Assembly: GCA_029433365.1 (NCBI GenBank)
Contig: JAQTHZ010000002.1
Coordinates: 310,001 to 374,000, forward strand
Origin: Orbaceae bacterium ESL0721
Lineage (GTDB): Bacteria; Pseudomonadota; Gammaproteobacteria; Enterobacterales; Orbaceae
Direction of reading: 5' to 3'
Length of the DNA stretch: 64,000 bases
Positions 44,003 through 55,445 of this stretch are shown here, in pieces. The translations under genes were made by a program, and so were the position numbers. The stretch's first letter is position 1. The number at the start of each line of letters is the position of its first letter. Below the pieces are notes generated by a model that saw nothing but the letters and a program-made list of their open reading frames with translations, had not been told where the DNA came from and made no database searches.

Positions 44003-45379
44003 CTACTCAAATATGTGTTGATGTAAAAGTTTTATAATGGTTTCAGCATCGCTATTTTTTACAAGAAAACAGGCATTATGGGTGCTAGCACCATAGCAGC
44101 AGAGACGAATACAGAAATCATCTAAAGCACCGAATACCTCTTTAGCTACCCCTTTAGTTGAGGTGATATTATTGCCAATAATGGCGATTAAAGCTAAATC
44201 CTCTTCAACATCAACATGACATAACGTTGAAAGCTCCTCAAATAGTGCTTGGGTAAGCAGGCTGCTGCCGTCGGTATTTGTTCCTGTTGTATCGATGGTG
44301 AGTGCAATGCTCACTTCAGAAGTTGTCACTAAATCGACCGAAATATTATGTTTCGCCAAAATAGCAAATACATTAGCTAAAAATCCCTGCGCATAGAGCA
44401 TATTTAGACTGGTCAATGTTAAAAGTGTCTGTTTACGCCTAAGCGCAAGTGCGCGGAAAGGGGGGAGATCAGATTTTATACTGTTAGTGGTATAGACCAT
44501 AGTGCCGCCTTTTTCTGGTGCTTTGCTCGATCCAACAAAAACGGGGATATTACTGCGAACAGCTGGCACTAATGTTGCTGGATGCAGCACTTTGGCGCCA
44601 AAAGTTGCCATCTCGGCAGCTTCTGCAAATGAGATCTCATCAATCCGTTTTGCCGTAGGGGTAATACGTGGATCAGTGGTATAAATACCAGCTACATCTG
44701 TCCAGATATCAATCTGGGTTGCATCTAAAGCTTCGCCAAGAAGTGCCGCAGTATAGTCACTACCTCCTCGCCCTAATGTGGTTGTTTTTCCGCTACTCTC
44801 TGCGCCAATAAAGCCTTGTGTAACGATGATCGTTTCACGATTTGGCAGGAGAAAGTTTGCCGATTTTAGATGTGCACAGCAGAGCTGTTTTATCTCTTCA
44901 ATCTGCGGTGTTGCTTTACCAAATTTACTGTCTGTACGCATCACTTTACGTACATCAAACCAGATACTATTCATGCCTTTCGCTTTTAATATTTCAACAA
45001 ATAGGCGTGATGAGATGATCTCTCCATGGCTAACTAATTCGTCAGTTAAAGCAGGGGATGTGGCTAAACTGGCTGCTTCAGAGAGGGATGTAATATTGGC
45101 AAGTAGAGCATCAATATCTTGATGTAATTGTGGATTTTCTGGAAGCTGATTAAGGATATTATCTTGAATGGTTCTAATTTTCATTAAATGCTGTTGACGA
45201 ATCTCATACTCTCGCCCTTCAGCAAGTGCCACTAAAAGATTAGTAACACCTGCAGATGCGGATAGAACAACGACTTTAACATTTGGATTGGCAATAACCA
45301 CATCAGCACTATTTGCCATTGCGGCATAGTCTGCCACACTGGTACCACCAAATTTTGCAATAACTAATGATCTACTCAT
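44003..45379 (-). CDS. lysC: Aspartokinase III (lysine-sensitive type)
   Basis: 458 aa. Kinase motif VIAKFGGTSVADY at the start and TTLGRGGSDYTAALLGEAL in the substrate site. Two ACT domains follow (about 310-458; LTLTSLNMLYAQGFLANVF). Length and single-function layout match E. coli LysC rather than the ThrA/MetL fusions. It phosphorylates aspartate, the first step to lysine, threonine and methionine. The 194-base upstream gap has no recognisable lysine riboswitch. Confidence 0.93.
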   Translation of the reverse strand: MSRSLVIAKFGGTSVADYAAMANSADVVIANPNVKVVVLSASAGVTNLLVALAEGREYEIRQQHLMKIRTIQDNILNQLPENPQLHQDIDALLANITSLSEAASLATSPALTDELVSHGEIISSRLFVEILKAKGMNSIWFDVRKVMRTDSKFGKATPQIEEIKQLCCAHLKSANFLLPNRETIIVTQGFIGAESSGKTTTLGRGGSDYTAALLGEALDATQIDIWTDVAGIYTTDPRITPTAKRIDEISFAEAAEMATFGAKVLHPATLVPAVRSNIPVFVGSSKAPEKGGTMVYTTNSIKSDLPPFRALALRRKQTLLTLTSLNMLYAQGFLANVFAILAKHNISVDLVTTSEVSIALTIDTTGTNTDGSSLLTQALFEELSTLCHVDVEEDLALIAIIGNNITSTKGVAKEVFGALDDFCIRLCCYGASTHNACFLVKNSDAETIIKLLHQHIFE

Positions 45380-45481
45380 GAATTCCTCATATTTTTATCT
45401 CTATTTTCCTGTTGAATAACAGATAGTGTGGGGAGATTAATAGTTTTGTGATCACCCTATTTAATTTAGGTTAATCAACAA

Positions 45482-45508
45482 GCATCAATGCCATATAGCA
45501 TTGATGAT
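45482..45508 (-). terminator. argR terminator candidate
   Basis: CATCAATGC and GCATTGATG form a stem about 65 bases after the argR stop. The following T run is weak, so Rho help may be needed. Confidence 0.45.
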
Positions 45509-45573
45509 TATAGAAAGTGTGTCAAGAGAGGATAAAATTTATTAATTATTAGCAAGATCAAGTCATTAATTGC

Positions 45574-46032
45574 TTATAATTCCCGTTCAAAAAGTTCAAT
45601 AATTGTTTTATGTAATTTTTTAACCGAACAATCTTTAGTAGGGGTACTGAAAATTGTATCGTCACCAGCAATTGATCCCAAAATACCCTCTGATTTACCA
45701 ATAAAATCGAGTAGCCTTGCAATAAGTTGGGCCGCGCCCGGGCTAGTTTTAATAACGACCATCGCACTATTATAATCGATATCTAACACTAGATTTTTAA
45801 GTGGACTGCGAGTGGTTGGAATGGTGATCTCAGCCGGTAAACAGTAGACCATTTCAGATTTGGCATTACGCGTTCTTACGGCGCCAAATTTTGTCAACAT
45901 ACGGGATACTTTAGATTGATTCACATTATCGAATCCCATCTCTTGTAGTGCTTGTACAATCTCTATTTGAGAACTAAATTTTTCTTGCATTAAGAGCTCT
46001 TTAAAAGATTTAGTGAGATTATCTTGTTTCAT
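45574..46032 (-). CDS. argR: Arginine repressor
   Basis: 152 aa. Winged-helix DNA-binding domain (residues 1-75) with [19 protein letters not shown]. The C-terminal hexamerisation/arginine-binding domain has [13 protein letters not shown] and GDDTIFSTP. It represses arginine synthesis genes when arginine is bound. In many relatives argR is next to mdh; that is not the case here. Confidence 0.94.
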   Translation of the reverse strand: MKQDNLTKSFKELLMQEKFSSQIEIVQALQEMGFDNVNQSKVSRMLTKFGAVRTRNAKSEMVYCLPAEITIPTTRSPLKNLVLDIDYNSAMVVIKTSPGAAQLIARLLDFIGKSEGILGSIAGDDTIFSTPTKDCSVKKLHKTIIELFEREL

Positions 46033-46078
46033 AAAGATCCTTGTTAATAGTTGAGTGATAAAATTATGCTACCAAATG

Positions 46079-46657
46079 TTAAAGGTCAGTTTTCACTGCA
46101 TTTTTAGGTCGGAACGATTTAATTATCTGATCATCTGTCTCGATATAGGGTCCATCAAGTAACTGAATACAGTAAGGGACGCTGGCAAAAATTCCGGTCA
46201 CAATGACATTGCCTTGGCTATCTTTCACCCCTTCTAAGGTCTCTTTAATCGATTTAGGTTGACCTGGCAGATTTAAAATTAGGCACTGTTTACGGATAAC
46301 GCCAACTTGACGTGATAAAATTGCCGTAGGCACAAAATGTAGACTAATTTGCCGCATCTGTTCACCAAAACCGGGCATAATGCGATCGGCGATTGCTAAA
46401 GTGGCATCTGGCGTAATATCACGTGGAGCAGGTCCTGTTCCACCAGTGGTTAAGATAAGGTGACATCTATCCTTATCTACTAATTCGGTTAATGTTTTTT
46501 CAACAGTTGGCTGATCATCTGGAATTAATTTTTGTACTGTTACGAACGGGGATGTTAAAGCGCTCTGTAACCAAGATTGAAGTGCAGGGAGACCTTTATC
46601 AACATAGATCCCATTTGATGCGCGATCAGAAATAGAGACTAAACCAATTTTAAACAT
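46079..46657 (-). CDS. mog: Molybdopterin adenylyltransferase
   Basis: 192 aa. MogA/MoaB fold with LILTTGGTGPAPRDITPDAT, the conserved nucleotide-binding loop, and LNLPGQPKSIKETLEG near 140. It adenylates molybdopterin before molybdenum insertion, which implies molybdoenzymes elsewhere in the genome. Stands 46 bases from argR; co-transcription into argR is possible. Confidence 0.93.
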   Translation of the reverse strand: MFKIGLVSISDRASNGIYVDKGLPALQSWLQSALTSPFVTVQKLIPDDQPTVEKTLTELVDKDRCHLILTTGGTGPAPRDITPDATLAIADRIMPGFGEQMRQISLHFVPTAILSRQVGVIRKQCLILNLPGQPKSIKETLEGVKDSQGNVIVTGIFASVPYCIQLLDGPYIETDDQIIKSFRPKNAVKTDL

Positions 46658-46704
46658 ACCCGTAATCCCTTGAAATTTTACCTAAATTCAATCTAAACGA
46701 ACTG

Positions 46705-46718
46705 TAACCCTAAAACAT
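46705..46718 (+). repeat. TAACCCTAAAACAT word, copy 4
   Basis: Exact copy in the gap between mog and yadG. Confidence 0.7.
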
Positions 46719-46878
46719 CTTGGTGACGTGCATATTTACAATAATGTATCATTTTGTCAATATTGCATAGTTTAGACAGGGTATCATGTAGCCGTTATCG
46801 TTTTAATTAGATATATTTTACGCGCTATTTTGTGGCAATATAGGTTTTATCGTTTAATTAAATATTTAGGATATAGAT

Positions 46879-47868
46879 ATGTCATCCACTCCTGCACTTG
46901 AGATAGTTGCACTTAAAAAGAGATATAAAAATGGTGTCGAAGCTTTAAAAGGGATTGATCTTACCGTGCAAGCTGGCGATTTTTATGCGCTGTTAGGACC
47001 CAATGGCGCAGGTAAATCAACAACAATTGGTATTATCAGTTCACTGGTTACCAAAACATCAGGCCAAGTGAAAATTTTTGGCTATGATTTAGATCGTGAT
47101 CTAGTTAAAGCAAAACAGCAGCTAGGATTAGTTCCGCAAGAGTTTAATTTTAACCCTTTTGAGACAGTGTTACAGATAGTTGTAAATCAGGCGGGTTATT
47201 ATGGATTGCCACGCAAAAAGGCATTAACGCGGGCTGAAAAGTATTTACGCATTCTTGATCTATGGGATAAACGAAGTAGTCGTGCCAGAATGTTATCAGG
47301 TGGTATGAAGCGCAGATTGATGATAGCCAGAGCCTTAGTACATGAACCAAAACTACTGATTTTAGATGAACCCACTGCCGGTGTTGATATTGAGTTACGC
47401 CGTTCAATGTGGGATTTTTTACGCCAGATCAACCAGCAAGGTATCACTATTATTTTAACTACTCACTATTTAGAAGAGGCGGAGATGCTTTGTCGCCATA
47501 TTGGTATCATCCAACATGGTAATCTGATTACCAACACCTCTATGCGCGATCTGTTAGCCAATATTGAGTCAGAGACCATTATCTTAGATTATGAACCACT
47601 CTCTAAACCGATTAAACTTGATGGATTCACTTTTGTTGAGGTTGAGCCTGGTACGATCGAGGTGAAAGTGAATTATAAAAACAATCTCAATATTCTTTTT
47701 GAACTATTAAATGAGCAGGAAGTAAAAGTGGTGAGTATGCGGAATAAAACTAACCGATTGGAAGAGCTTTTTGTCGATATTTTACGACAAGGCGAGAATC
47801 GTAATGAGAGTCAAAATATAAGTCAAAATGTGAGCCAAAATGCGAACGAAAATGGGGGTGTAAAATGA
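46879..47868 (+). CDS. yadG: ABC-2 exporter ATPase YadG
   Basis: 329 aa. Walker A GPNGAGKST, signature LSGGMKRRLMIARAL, Walker B LLILDEPTAGVD and H-loop TTHYLEEAE. It overlaps the permease gene by four bases, as a two-part exporter. Longer than E. coli YadG (308): the extra C-terminus is a low-complexity tail (NESQNISQNVSQNANENGG) made by 12-base repeats. Substrate unknown. Confidence 0.88.
   Translation: MSSTPALEIVALKKRYKNGVEALKGIDLTVQAGDFYALLGPNGAGKSTTIGIISSLVTKTSGQVKIFGYDLDRDLVKAKQQLGLVPQEFNFNPFETVLQIVVNQAGYYGLPRKKALTRAEKYLRILDLWDKRSSRARMLSGGMKRRLMIARALVHEPKLLILDEPTAGVDIELRRSMWDFLRQINQQGITIILTTHYLEEAEMLCRHIGIIQHGNLITNTSMRDLLANIESETIILDYEPLSKPIKLDGFTFVEVEPGTIEVKVNYKNNLNILFELLNEQEVKVVSMRNKTNRLEELFVDILRQGENRNESQNISQNVSQNANENGGVK
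47814..47859 (+). repeat. 12-bp repeat array in the yadG tail
   Basis: AGTCAAAATATA, AGTCAAAATGTG, AGCCAAAATGCG and AACGAAAATGGG in a row encode the SQN tail. The unit is in frame, so copy number can change without loss of the reading frame. Confidence 0.75.
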
Positions 47869-48635
47869 ATAGTCTCTACTGGATCGCCCTAAAAAGTATT
47901 TGGCGTAAAGAGGTGACGCGTTTTATGCGAATCTGGATTCAAACTTTACTACCGCCTGTTATTACAATGTCACTCTATTTTGTTATTTTTGGTAATCTTA
48001 TCGGATCTCGTGTTGGTGAGATGGGTGGATTTAGTTACATGGCATTTATTGTCCCTGGTTTAATTATGATGTCAGTTATTACCAACTCCTACACCAATGT
48101 CTGCTCCTCCTTTTTTAGTGCTAAATTCCAACATAATATTGAAGAGTTATTAGTGGCGCCTGTTCCAACCCACATTATCATCTTAGGTTATGTCGGTGGT
48201 GGTGTTGCACGGGGCATCTGCACCGGTGTTTTAGTTACGATTGTCTCCATGCTTTTTGTGAAGTACGAGGTACACTCATGGTTTTTTATCATCTGTACCT
48301 TATTACTGACTTCAATTCTATTTTCATTGGCAGGTCTGTTAAATGCTGTTTATGCTAAATCTTTTGATGATATTAGCATTGTTCCAACCTTTGTATTAAC
48401 TCCACTTACCTATTTAGGCGGAGTATTTTACTCCTTAACTTTACTACCAACTTTTTGGCAGTGGGTCTCAAAATTTAACCCAATCGTCTATATGATTAAC
48501 GGTTTCCGATATGGTTTCTTAGGAATTACTGATGTCTCACTCCTCATCACCTTTTCAATTTTGATCCTATTTTTAGTTGTGCTCTATTTTATTGTATGGA
48601 AAATTATTGAGAGTGGTAGAGGACTTAGGAGTTAA
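47865..48635 (+). CDS. yadH: ABC-2 exporter permease YadH
   Basis: 256 aa with six membrane helices, ABC-2 type (NodJ/YadH). GFSYMAFIVPGLIMMSVITNSY and LTYLGGVFYSLTLLPTFWQ are typical. It forms the channel with the YadG ATPase encoded four bases earlier. In E. coli, YadGH substrates are not firmly known. A strong terminator follows. Confidence 0.88.
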   Translation: MNSLYWIALKSIWRKEVTRFMRIWIQTLLPPVITMSLYFVIFGNLIGSRVGEMGGFSYMAFIVPGLIMMSVITNSYTNVCSSFFSAKFQHNIEELLVAPVPTHIIILGYVGGGVARGICTGVLVTIVSMLFVKYEVHSWFFIICTLLLTSILFSLAGLLNAVYAKSFDDISIVPTFVLTPLTYLGGVFYSLTLLPTFWQWVSKFNPIVYMINGFRYGFLGITDVSLLITFSILILFLVVLYFIVWKIIESGRGLRS

Positions 48636-48647
48636 TAAATAGTTTAT

Positions 48648-48677
48648 GATGCTTCTATTGGAGAAGCATCCTATTTT
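48648..48677 (+). terminator. yadGH terminator
   Basis: GATGCTTCT and AGAAGCATC around a five-base loop, followed by CTATTTTT. Confidence 0.8.
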
Positions 48678-48888
48678 TAACAAAAGTTGACTCTTTTGGT
48701 TGATTTAAATGGGCATTAGTAAATGATAAATAGTAAATTTTCCATAATAAAAAATGTAACAATTTATCACCGCAATTGAAAACCAAACAAAAGAGTAAAA
48801 AATATATTCAATGAGTTGTTAAGTTTGATTAATAATATTGAATAGATTATTTATAAAAAGAATAGAAGATAAAGATTTGAAGAGGGGA

Positions 48889-48912
48889 TTTATAGGGCAA
48901 AAGCCCTATAAA
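48889..48912 (-). terminator. accC terminator candidate
   Basis: TTTATAGGGC AAAA GCCCTATAAA is a perfect 10-bp stem just past the accC stop. It lacks a long T run. Confidence 0.5.
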
Positions 48913-48916
48913 TTGA

Positions 48917-50263
48917 TTACTCATAAATACCGAGTTTCTTCTCTAAATAGTGAATATTCGTTCCACCTTTTTGGAAGTTCTCATCATTCAAAATTTCGTT
49001 ATGAAGTTCGATATTGGTTTTAATACCATCAATAAATAACTCATCTAAGGCATTTTTCATGCGTGCAATAGCAATCTCGCGTGTTTCGCCATAAACGATT
49101 AATTTACCAATCATTGAGTCATAAAATGTTGGTACAGTGTAACCAGCATAAATATGCGATTCCCAACGAATACCAAAACCACCTGGTGCATGGAAACGGG
49201 TTATTTTACCTGGGGATGGCATAAAGGTTTTAGGATCTTCGGCATTAATTCGGCACTCAATCGCATGACCTTTAATATGCACGTCACTCTGTTTGAATGA
49301 CAATGGATTACCTGCTGCAATTGAGATCTGCTCTTTCACTAAATCGATTCCAGTTACCATCTCAGTGACAGGATGTTCAACCTGAATACGTGTATTCATC
49401 TCAATAAAGTAGAATTCATTATTTTCAAATAAAAATTCAAAAGTCCCTGCACCGCGATAACCTATTTCAAGACATGCATTAACACAGCGTTCACCAATAT
49501 ACTTTCTCATCTCTGGTGTAATACCGACAGCTGGCGCCTCTTCAACTACTTTCTGGTGACGACGCTGCATTGAACAGTCACGTTCACCTAAATAGACGGC
49601 ATGACCTTGACCATCAGCCAACACTTGAATCTCGATATGACGTGGATTTTCTAAAAACTTCTCCATATAGACCATATCATTATTAAAAGCAGTTTTTGCC
49701 TCTAACTTAGTCATTTTAATAGACTGTTCTAGATCTTTCTCATGACGGACAATGCGCATTCCGCGCCCACCGCCACCACCAGAAGCTTTAACAATGATTG
49801 GGTAACCAATCTTATTAGCAATCTGTTTGTTGATCTCAATATTATTGCCAAGAGGACCATCAGAACCCGGTACACAAGGTACGCCTGCTTTTTTCATTGC
49901 CTCAATTGCTGAAACTTTATCGCCCATTAAGCGGATTGTGTCAGGTTTTGGTCCAATAAAGATAAAGCCAGATCGTTCAACTTGTTCAGCAAAGTCAGCA
50001 TTTTCCGATAAAAAACCATAACCTGGGTGGATAGCTGCTGCACCAGTTACTTCTGCAGCTGAGATTAGAGCGGGTACATTGAGGTAGCTTTTTGCGGCAG
50101 GTGCAGGACCAATACAGACAGTTTCGTCAGCAAGTAAAACATGTTTTAAATCTTTATCTGCTGTTGAATGCACAGCAGCAGTTTTAATGCCGAGTTCTTT
50201 ACATGCTCGCAATATACGTAATGCGATCTCACCGCGATTAGCAATAAGAATTTTATCAAGCAT
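48917..50263 (-). CDS. accC: Biotin carboxylase subunit of acetyl-CoA carboxylase
   Basis: 448 aa, as E. coli AccC (449). ATP-grasp glycine loop [14 protein letters not shown]; bicarbonate/biotin site with [14 protein letters not shown]. It carboxylates biotin on AccB for fatty acid synthesis. Forms an operon with accB, 40 bases upstream. It is clearly related to the first 450 residues of the pyruvate carboxylase at 59409. Confidence 0.97.
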   Translation of the reverse strand: MLDKILIANRGEIALRILRACKELGIKTAAVHSTADKDLKHVLLADETVCIGPAPAAKSYLNVPALISAAEVTGAAAIHPGYGFLSENADFAEQVERSGFIFIGPKPDTIRLMGDKVSAIEAMKKAGVPCVPGSDGPLGNNIEINKQIANKIGYPIIVKASGGGGGRGMRIVRHEKDLEQSIKMTKLEAKTAFNNDMVYMEKFLENPRHIEIQVLADGQGHAVYLGERDCSMQRRHQKVVEEAPAVGITPEMRKYIGERCVNACLEIGYRGAGTFEFLFENNEFYFIEMNTRIQVEHPVTEMVTGIDLVKEQISIAAGNPLSFKQSDVHIKGHAIECRINAEDPKTFMPSPGKITRFHAPGGFGIRWESHIYAGYTVPTFYDSMIGKLIVYGETREIAIARMKNALDELFIDGIKTNIELHNEILNDENFQKGGTNIHYLEKKLGIYE

Positions 50264-50303
50264 ATTTAAACCTTTAATTGTATAGGTAAATAATATAAAA
50301 AAG

Positions 50304-50759
50304 TTATTCTAAAATGAATAGTGGTTGGTCAAATTCAACTGGTTGACCATTTTCAACCAGAATAGCTTTCACAACTCCCGCTTTTTCTGATTCAATTTGG
50401 TTCATCATTTTCATTGCTTCAACAATACATAGAACATCACCAACATTGATTGTCTGTCCCACTTCAACAAATGGTTTTGAATCAGGACTTGGGGTACGAT
50501 AAAAAGTACCAACCATAGGGGATTTAATTGTAATACCGGCATTCACTTCTAACTCTTTTGCCGTTTCAGCAATAGTTGTTGGTGTTACAACAACTGGTGC
50601 GGATTGAGGAATCTGAATATTTTGAATGGGCGCTGAGTAGTTAGCTTGCGGGATATTTCGACTAATTCGAACAGCTTCTTCACCCTCAGAGATCTCTAGC
50701 TCTGAAATACCAGATTCTTCAACGAGTTCAATTAATTTTTTAATTTTTCGTATATCCAT
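50304..50759 (-). CDS. accB: Biotin carboxyl carrier protein
   Basis: 151 aa from ATG 50759 ([17 protein letters not shown]), the family start; three residues longer from 50768 is less likely. Biotin-accepting Lys in [15 protein letters not shown] Pro/Thr-rich linker (about 45-75) separates the N-terminal helix and the biotinyl domain, including the thumb [18 protein letters not shown]. Transcribed with accC. Confidence 0.96.
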   Translation of the reverse strand: MDIRKIKKLIELVEESGISELEISEGEEAVRISRNIPQANYSAPIQNIQIPQSAPVVVTPTTIAETAKELEVNAGITIKSPMVGTFYRTPSPDSKPFVEVGQTINVGDVLCIVEAMKMMNQIESEKAGVVKAILVENGQPVEFDQPLFILE

Positions 50760-52330
<1,571 letters not shown>

Positions 52331-52481
52331 TTATCATATAACTATTAATAAAACATATTAATAGAACAGAATGTAATAGAACACTATGCTTAATTAAGAA
52401 TACGATTAATAAAAATTAACTTTAATACCTGTTATATTAATTCAGTAGCAATTGGATTATTTGACAGGTAAGTATTAAACG

Positions 52482-53324
52482 ATGAAATTACTGTTTTCCA
52501 AACAATCCCCACTTAGCGTACAACTTTTTATAGCGTTACTCTTCGCTCTAGTGTTACTCGGACTTGATATAAGCTATCGCCCATTTAAAGTAGTGCGATT
52601 CTATTTAGATACTATAATCTCACCTATCTATTACCTCTCAAATTCTCCTCGCATGACGGTTGATAAGTTATATCAGATGTCAAAAACGCAAAATGATTTA
52701 ACAGTTGAAAATAGAAGATTGACTGAAGAGTTATTGAATAAAAGAAGCGATCTTCAATTATTAGAACATCTACGTCACGAAAATAATCGATTAAGAGAGT
52801 TATTAGGCTCACCATTAAGGCATGATGAGCATAAAATGGCTGCACAGGTACTACTTGCCGATACCGATCCCTACTCTTACCAAATTGTCTTAAATAAAGG
52901 TAAACGTGAAGGGGTTTTTGAAGGGCAGCCTGTTGTAGATGGTAAAGGTATTGTGGGGCAAATTTATGAAACCGCGCAGACAACTAGCCGCGCTATCTTA
53001 ATTTGTGACTATCAACATGCAATTCCAGTACAGGTGTTAAGAAACGATATTGCGATGGTTGCTGTAGGTAATGGTTGTAGTAATGATTTAACGCTTGATT
53101 TTTTACCAAATAATGTAGATATAAAAGTGGGTGATGTGCTTGTTACCTCTGGTCTTGATGGTCGATTCCCAGAGGGTTACCCCGTTGCGATTGTTAGTTC
53201 AGTTAAACTTGATATTAATGACTCCACACCAATTATTTCAGCAACACCAACCGCTGATCTAAAACGGTTACGTTATCTATTACTGTTATGGGCTGAAGCG
53301 GGAGTTAACGAAGATGAAGAGTAG
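52482..53324 (+). CDS. mreC: Rod shape-determining protein MreC
   Basis: 280 aa, shorter than E. coli (367) by lacking the C-terminal tail. One membrane segment (about 14-33), coiled coil (about 60-105), then the beta domain with LNKGKREGVFEGQPVVDGKGIVGQI (read in parts). It is a periplasmic scaffold of the elongasome. Overlaps mreD by 11 bases. Confidence 0.94.
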   Translation: MKLLFSKQSPLSVQLFIALLFALVLLGLDISYRPFKVVRFYLDTIISPIYYLSNSPRMTVDKLYQMSKTQNDLTVENRRLTEELLNKRSDLQLLEHLRHENNRLRELLGSPLRHDEHKMAAQVLLADTDPYSYQIVLNKGKREGVFEGQPVVDGKGIVGQIYETAQTTSRAILICDYQHAIPVQVLRNDIAMVAVGNGCSNDLTLDFLPNNVDIKVGDVLVTSGLDGRFPEGYPVAIVSSVKLDINDSTPIISATPTADLKRLRYLLLLWAEAGVNEDEE

Positions 53325-53796
53325 TCGAACTTTTATAATCTGGATAACGCTTTTTATCGGCATATTTTTGCAGATTTTACCTTGGACCAGCTCCCTATAT
53401 ATGTTAAAACCGCATTGGGTAATGCTTATTTTGGTCTATTGGCTACTTGCCTTACCTCATCGAATAGGTATAGGCAGTGCTTTTATTATGGGTATTATTT
53501 TAGATCTTTTCACTGGAACTGCGATTGGTATCCACGCTTTTATTTTTTCAGTGATTGCCTATTTAGCACTATTTAGATTTCAGTTAATTAGGAATTTAGC
53601 TTTATGGCAGCAATCTATCATCATCTTTTTGCTATCAGTCTGTTATGATCTGCTGTTATTCTTGTTTGAAATGAGCATCTATCATATTATCACCATGTCC
53701 CCAATGATATTACTCTCAAGTGTTATTGACGGCTTTTTATGGACGTGGATCTATTTTTTATTGCGTCAAATTAGACGCAGTTTCGGCATAAAATGA
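53314..53796 (+). CDS. mreD: Rod shape-determining protein MreD
   Basis: 160 aa with five membrane helices, including PHWVMLILVYWLLALPHRIG, matching the PxxxLLxLxYWxLxxP pattern of MreD. Inner-membrane partner of MreC. In E. coli a maf-type gene (yhdE) lies between mreD and rng; here rng starts 10 bases after. Confidence 0.92.
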   Translation: MKSSRTFIIWITLFIGIFLQILPWTSSLYMLKPHWVMLILVYWLLALPHRIGIGSAFIMGIILDLFTGTAIGIHAFIFSVIAYLALFRFQLIRNLALWQQSIIIFLLSVCYDLLLFLFEMSIYHIITMSPMILLSSVIDGFLWTWIYFLLRQIRRSFGIK

Positions 53797-53806
53797 AGGA
53801 AGTGCT

Positions 53807-55282
53807 ATGTCGGTTGAACTATTAATGAATGTAACCCCATCAGAGACACGTGTTGCCTATATTGAAGATGGTATATTACAAGAGATTCATGTCGATCGTG
53901 AATCTAAACGCGGTATTGTGGGTAATATTTATAAAGGTAAAATTATCCGTATTTTACCAGGCATGCAAGCCGCATTTGTCGATATTGGACTTGAAAAAGC
54001 CGCTTTTTTACATGCTTCAGATATTATGCCGCATACTGAGTGCGTCTCTGATTCTGAACAGGAACAATTTCAAGTAAAAGATATCTCTGAACTAGTTCGA
54101 CAAGGTCAAGCTTTAATGGTACAAGTGGTTAAAGATCCTCTTGGTACCAAAGGGGCTAGATTAACCACAGATATCACCCTACCTTCCCGCTATTTAGTCT
54201 TTATGCCCGGTATTAATTCCGCCCATGTGGCGACTTCACAACGTATTGAGAGTGAAGAGGAGCGAGATAGGTTAAAACATATTGTTGAAAAATATGTTAC
54301 CGATGCAGGTGGTTTTATTGTCAGAACAGCAGCAGAAGGGGCACATGCGCATGAGATTGAACAAGATGCTAACTTCTTAAAGCGTTTATGGGCAAAAATT
54401 CAAGAGCGGATGGCAAGACCAACTAGCAAACATCTGGTTTATGGTGAGTTGGCATTGGCGCAGAGGGTTTTGCGTGATTTTGTCGGTGATCCGATTGAAC
54501 GCATTCAGGTCGACTCTAAATTAACCTATGATCTCTTGGTCGAATTTACTCAAGAATTTATGCCAGAAGTGACTGATAAACTACAGCATTACCGTGGTAG
54601 TATGCCGATATTTGATCTCTATGATACTGAAAATGAGATCCAGCGAGCTTTAGAGCGTAAAGTACAGCTTAAATCGGGTGGTTACCTAATCATTGATCAG
54701 ACTGAAGCGATGACCACTATTGATATTAATACAGGGGCTTTTGTTGGTCACCGTAATTTAGAAGAGACAATTTTTAATACAAATATTGAAGCGACAATCG
54801 CTATAGCCAGACATTTAAGGCTGCGCAATTTAGGTGGCATTATTATTATCGATTTTATCGATATGCAAGAAGAGGTACACCGTGAACGCGTATTGCAATC
54901 GCTCCATGAATCTCTTCAAAAAGATCGAGCAAGAACAACTGTTAATGCTTTTTCAATGCTCGGTTTAGTTGAAATGACACGTAAAAGAACTCGTGAAAGT
55001 ATTGGTCATATTCTCTGTGAAGAGTGCCCAACTTGTAAAGGGCGCGGTATGGTGAAATCTGTCGAAACCGTCTGTAACGAGATTTTACGAGAAATTGTCC
55101 GTATCAATAAAGCCCACCGCTCTGAATACTTTTTAGTTTATGCATCTACTGCTGTTGCTAAAGCATTAACGATTGATGAATCACATGCTCTTGCTGAAGT
55201 TGAGGTGTTTGTGGGTAAACAGGTCGAAGTAAAAGTTGAACCGCTCTATATGCAAGAGCAGTATGATGTCGTGTTAATGTAA
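53807..55282 (+). CDS. rng: Ribonuclease G
   Basis: 491 aa, close to E. coli RNase G (489). S1 domain at about 35-130 (GNIYKGKIIRILPGMQAAFVDIG), catalytic metal site IIIIDFIDMQEEVHRERVL with DNase I-like fold, and zinc-link CEECPTCKGRG. It matures 16S rRNA 5' ends and degrades some mRNAs. The gene lacks RNase E's long scaffold. An inverted pair of the TAACCCTAAAACAT word follows it. Confidence 0.96.
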   Translation: MSVELLMNVTPSETRVAYIEDGILQEIHVDRESKRGIVGNIYKGKIIRILPGMQAAFVDIGLEKAAFLHASDIMPHTECVSDSEQEQFQVKDISELVRQGQALMVQVVKDPLGTKGARLTTDITLPSRYLVFMPGINSAHVATSQRIESEEERDRLKHIVEKYVTDAGGFIVRTAAEGAHAHEIEQDANFLKRLWAKIQERMARPTSKHLVYGELALAQRVLRDFVGDPIERIQVDSKLTYDLLVEFTQEFMPEVTDKLQHYRGSMPIFDLYDTENEIQRALERKVQLKSGGYLIIDQTEAMTTIDINTGAFVGHRNLEETIFNTNIEATIAIARHLRLRNLGGIIIIDFIDMQEEVHRERVLQSLHESLQKDRARTTVNAFSMLGLVEMTRKRTRESIGHILCEECPTCKGRGMVKSVETVCNEILREIVRINKAHRSEYFLVYASTAVAKALTIDESHALAEVEVFVGKQVEVKVEPLYMQEQYDVVLM

Positions 55283-55302
55283 AAGAGGGCGCTTTAACAA
55301 AA

Positions 55303-55316
55303 ATGTTTTAGGGTTA
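55303..55316 (-). repeat. TAACCCTAAAACAT word, copy 5 (inverted)
   Basis: Exact copy on the minus strand after rng; pairs with copy 6 as an inverted repeat 38 bases apart. Confidence 0.75.
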
Positions 55317-55354
55317 ACAGTTGGTTAACTGATCTTTTTTAAGATTTATATTAA

Positions 55355-55368
55355 TAACCCTAAAACAT
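55355..55368 (+). repeat. TAACCCTAAAACAT word, copy 6
   Basis: Exact copy; with copy 5 it can form a 14-bp stem downstream of rng, which may act as a terminator. Confidence 0.75.
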
Positions 55369-55445
55369 TATCTCTTTTATCGATACTGTTATCAATAGTT
55401 ATAAGCAGATTATTGCTTATCTTGATCTAAAAACATAAGGAAGCT

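Noticed and set aside
45380-45573. Lysine riboswitch before lysC
   Set aside because: Only about 100 bases lie after the argR hairpin and none of the conserved riboswitch core was recognised.
47886-47899. Eighth copy of the TAACCCTAAAACAT word (CGCCCTAAAAAGTA)
   Set aside because: Only CCCTAAAA matches; both flanks differ.
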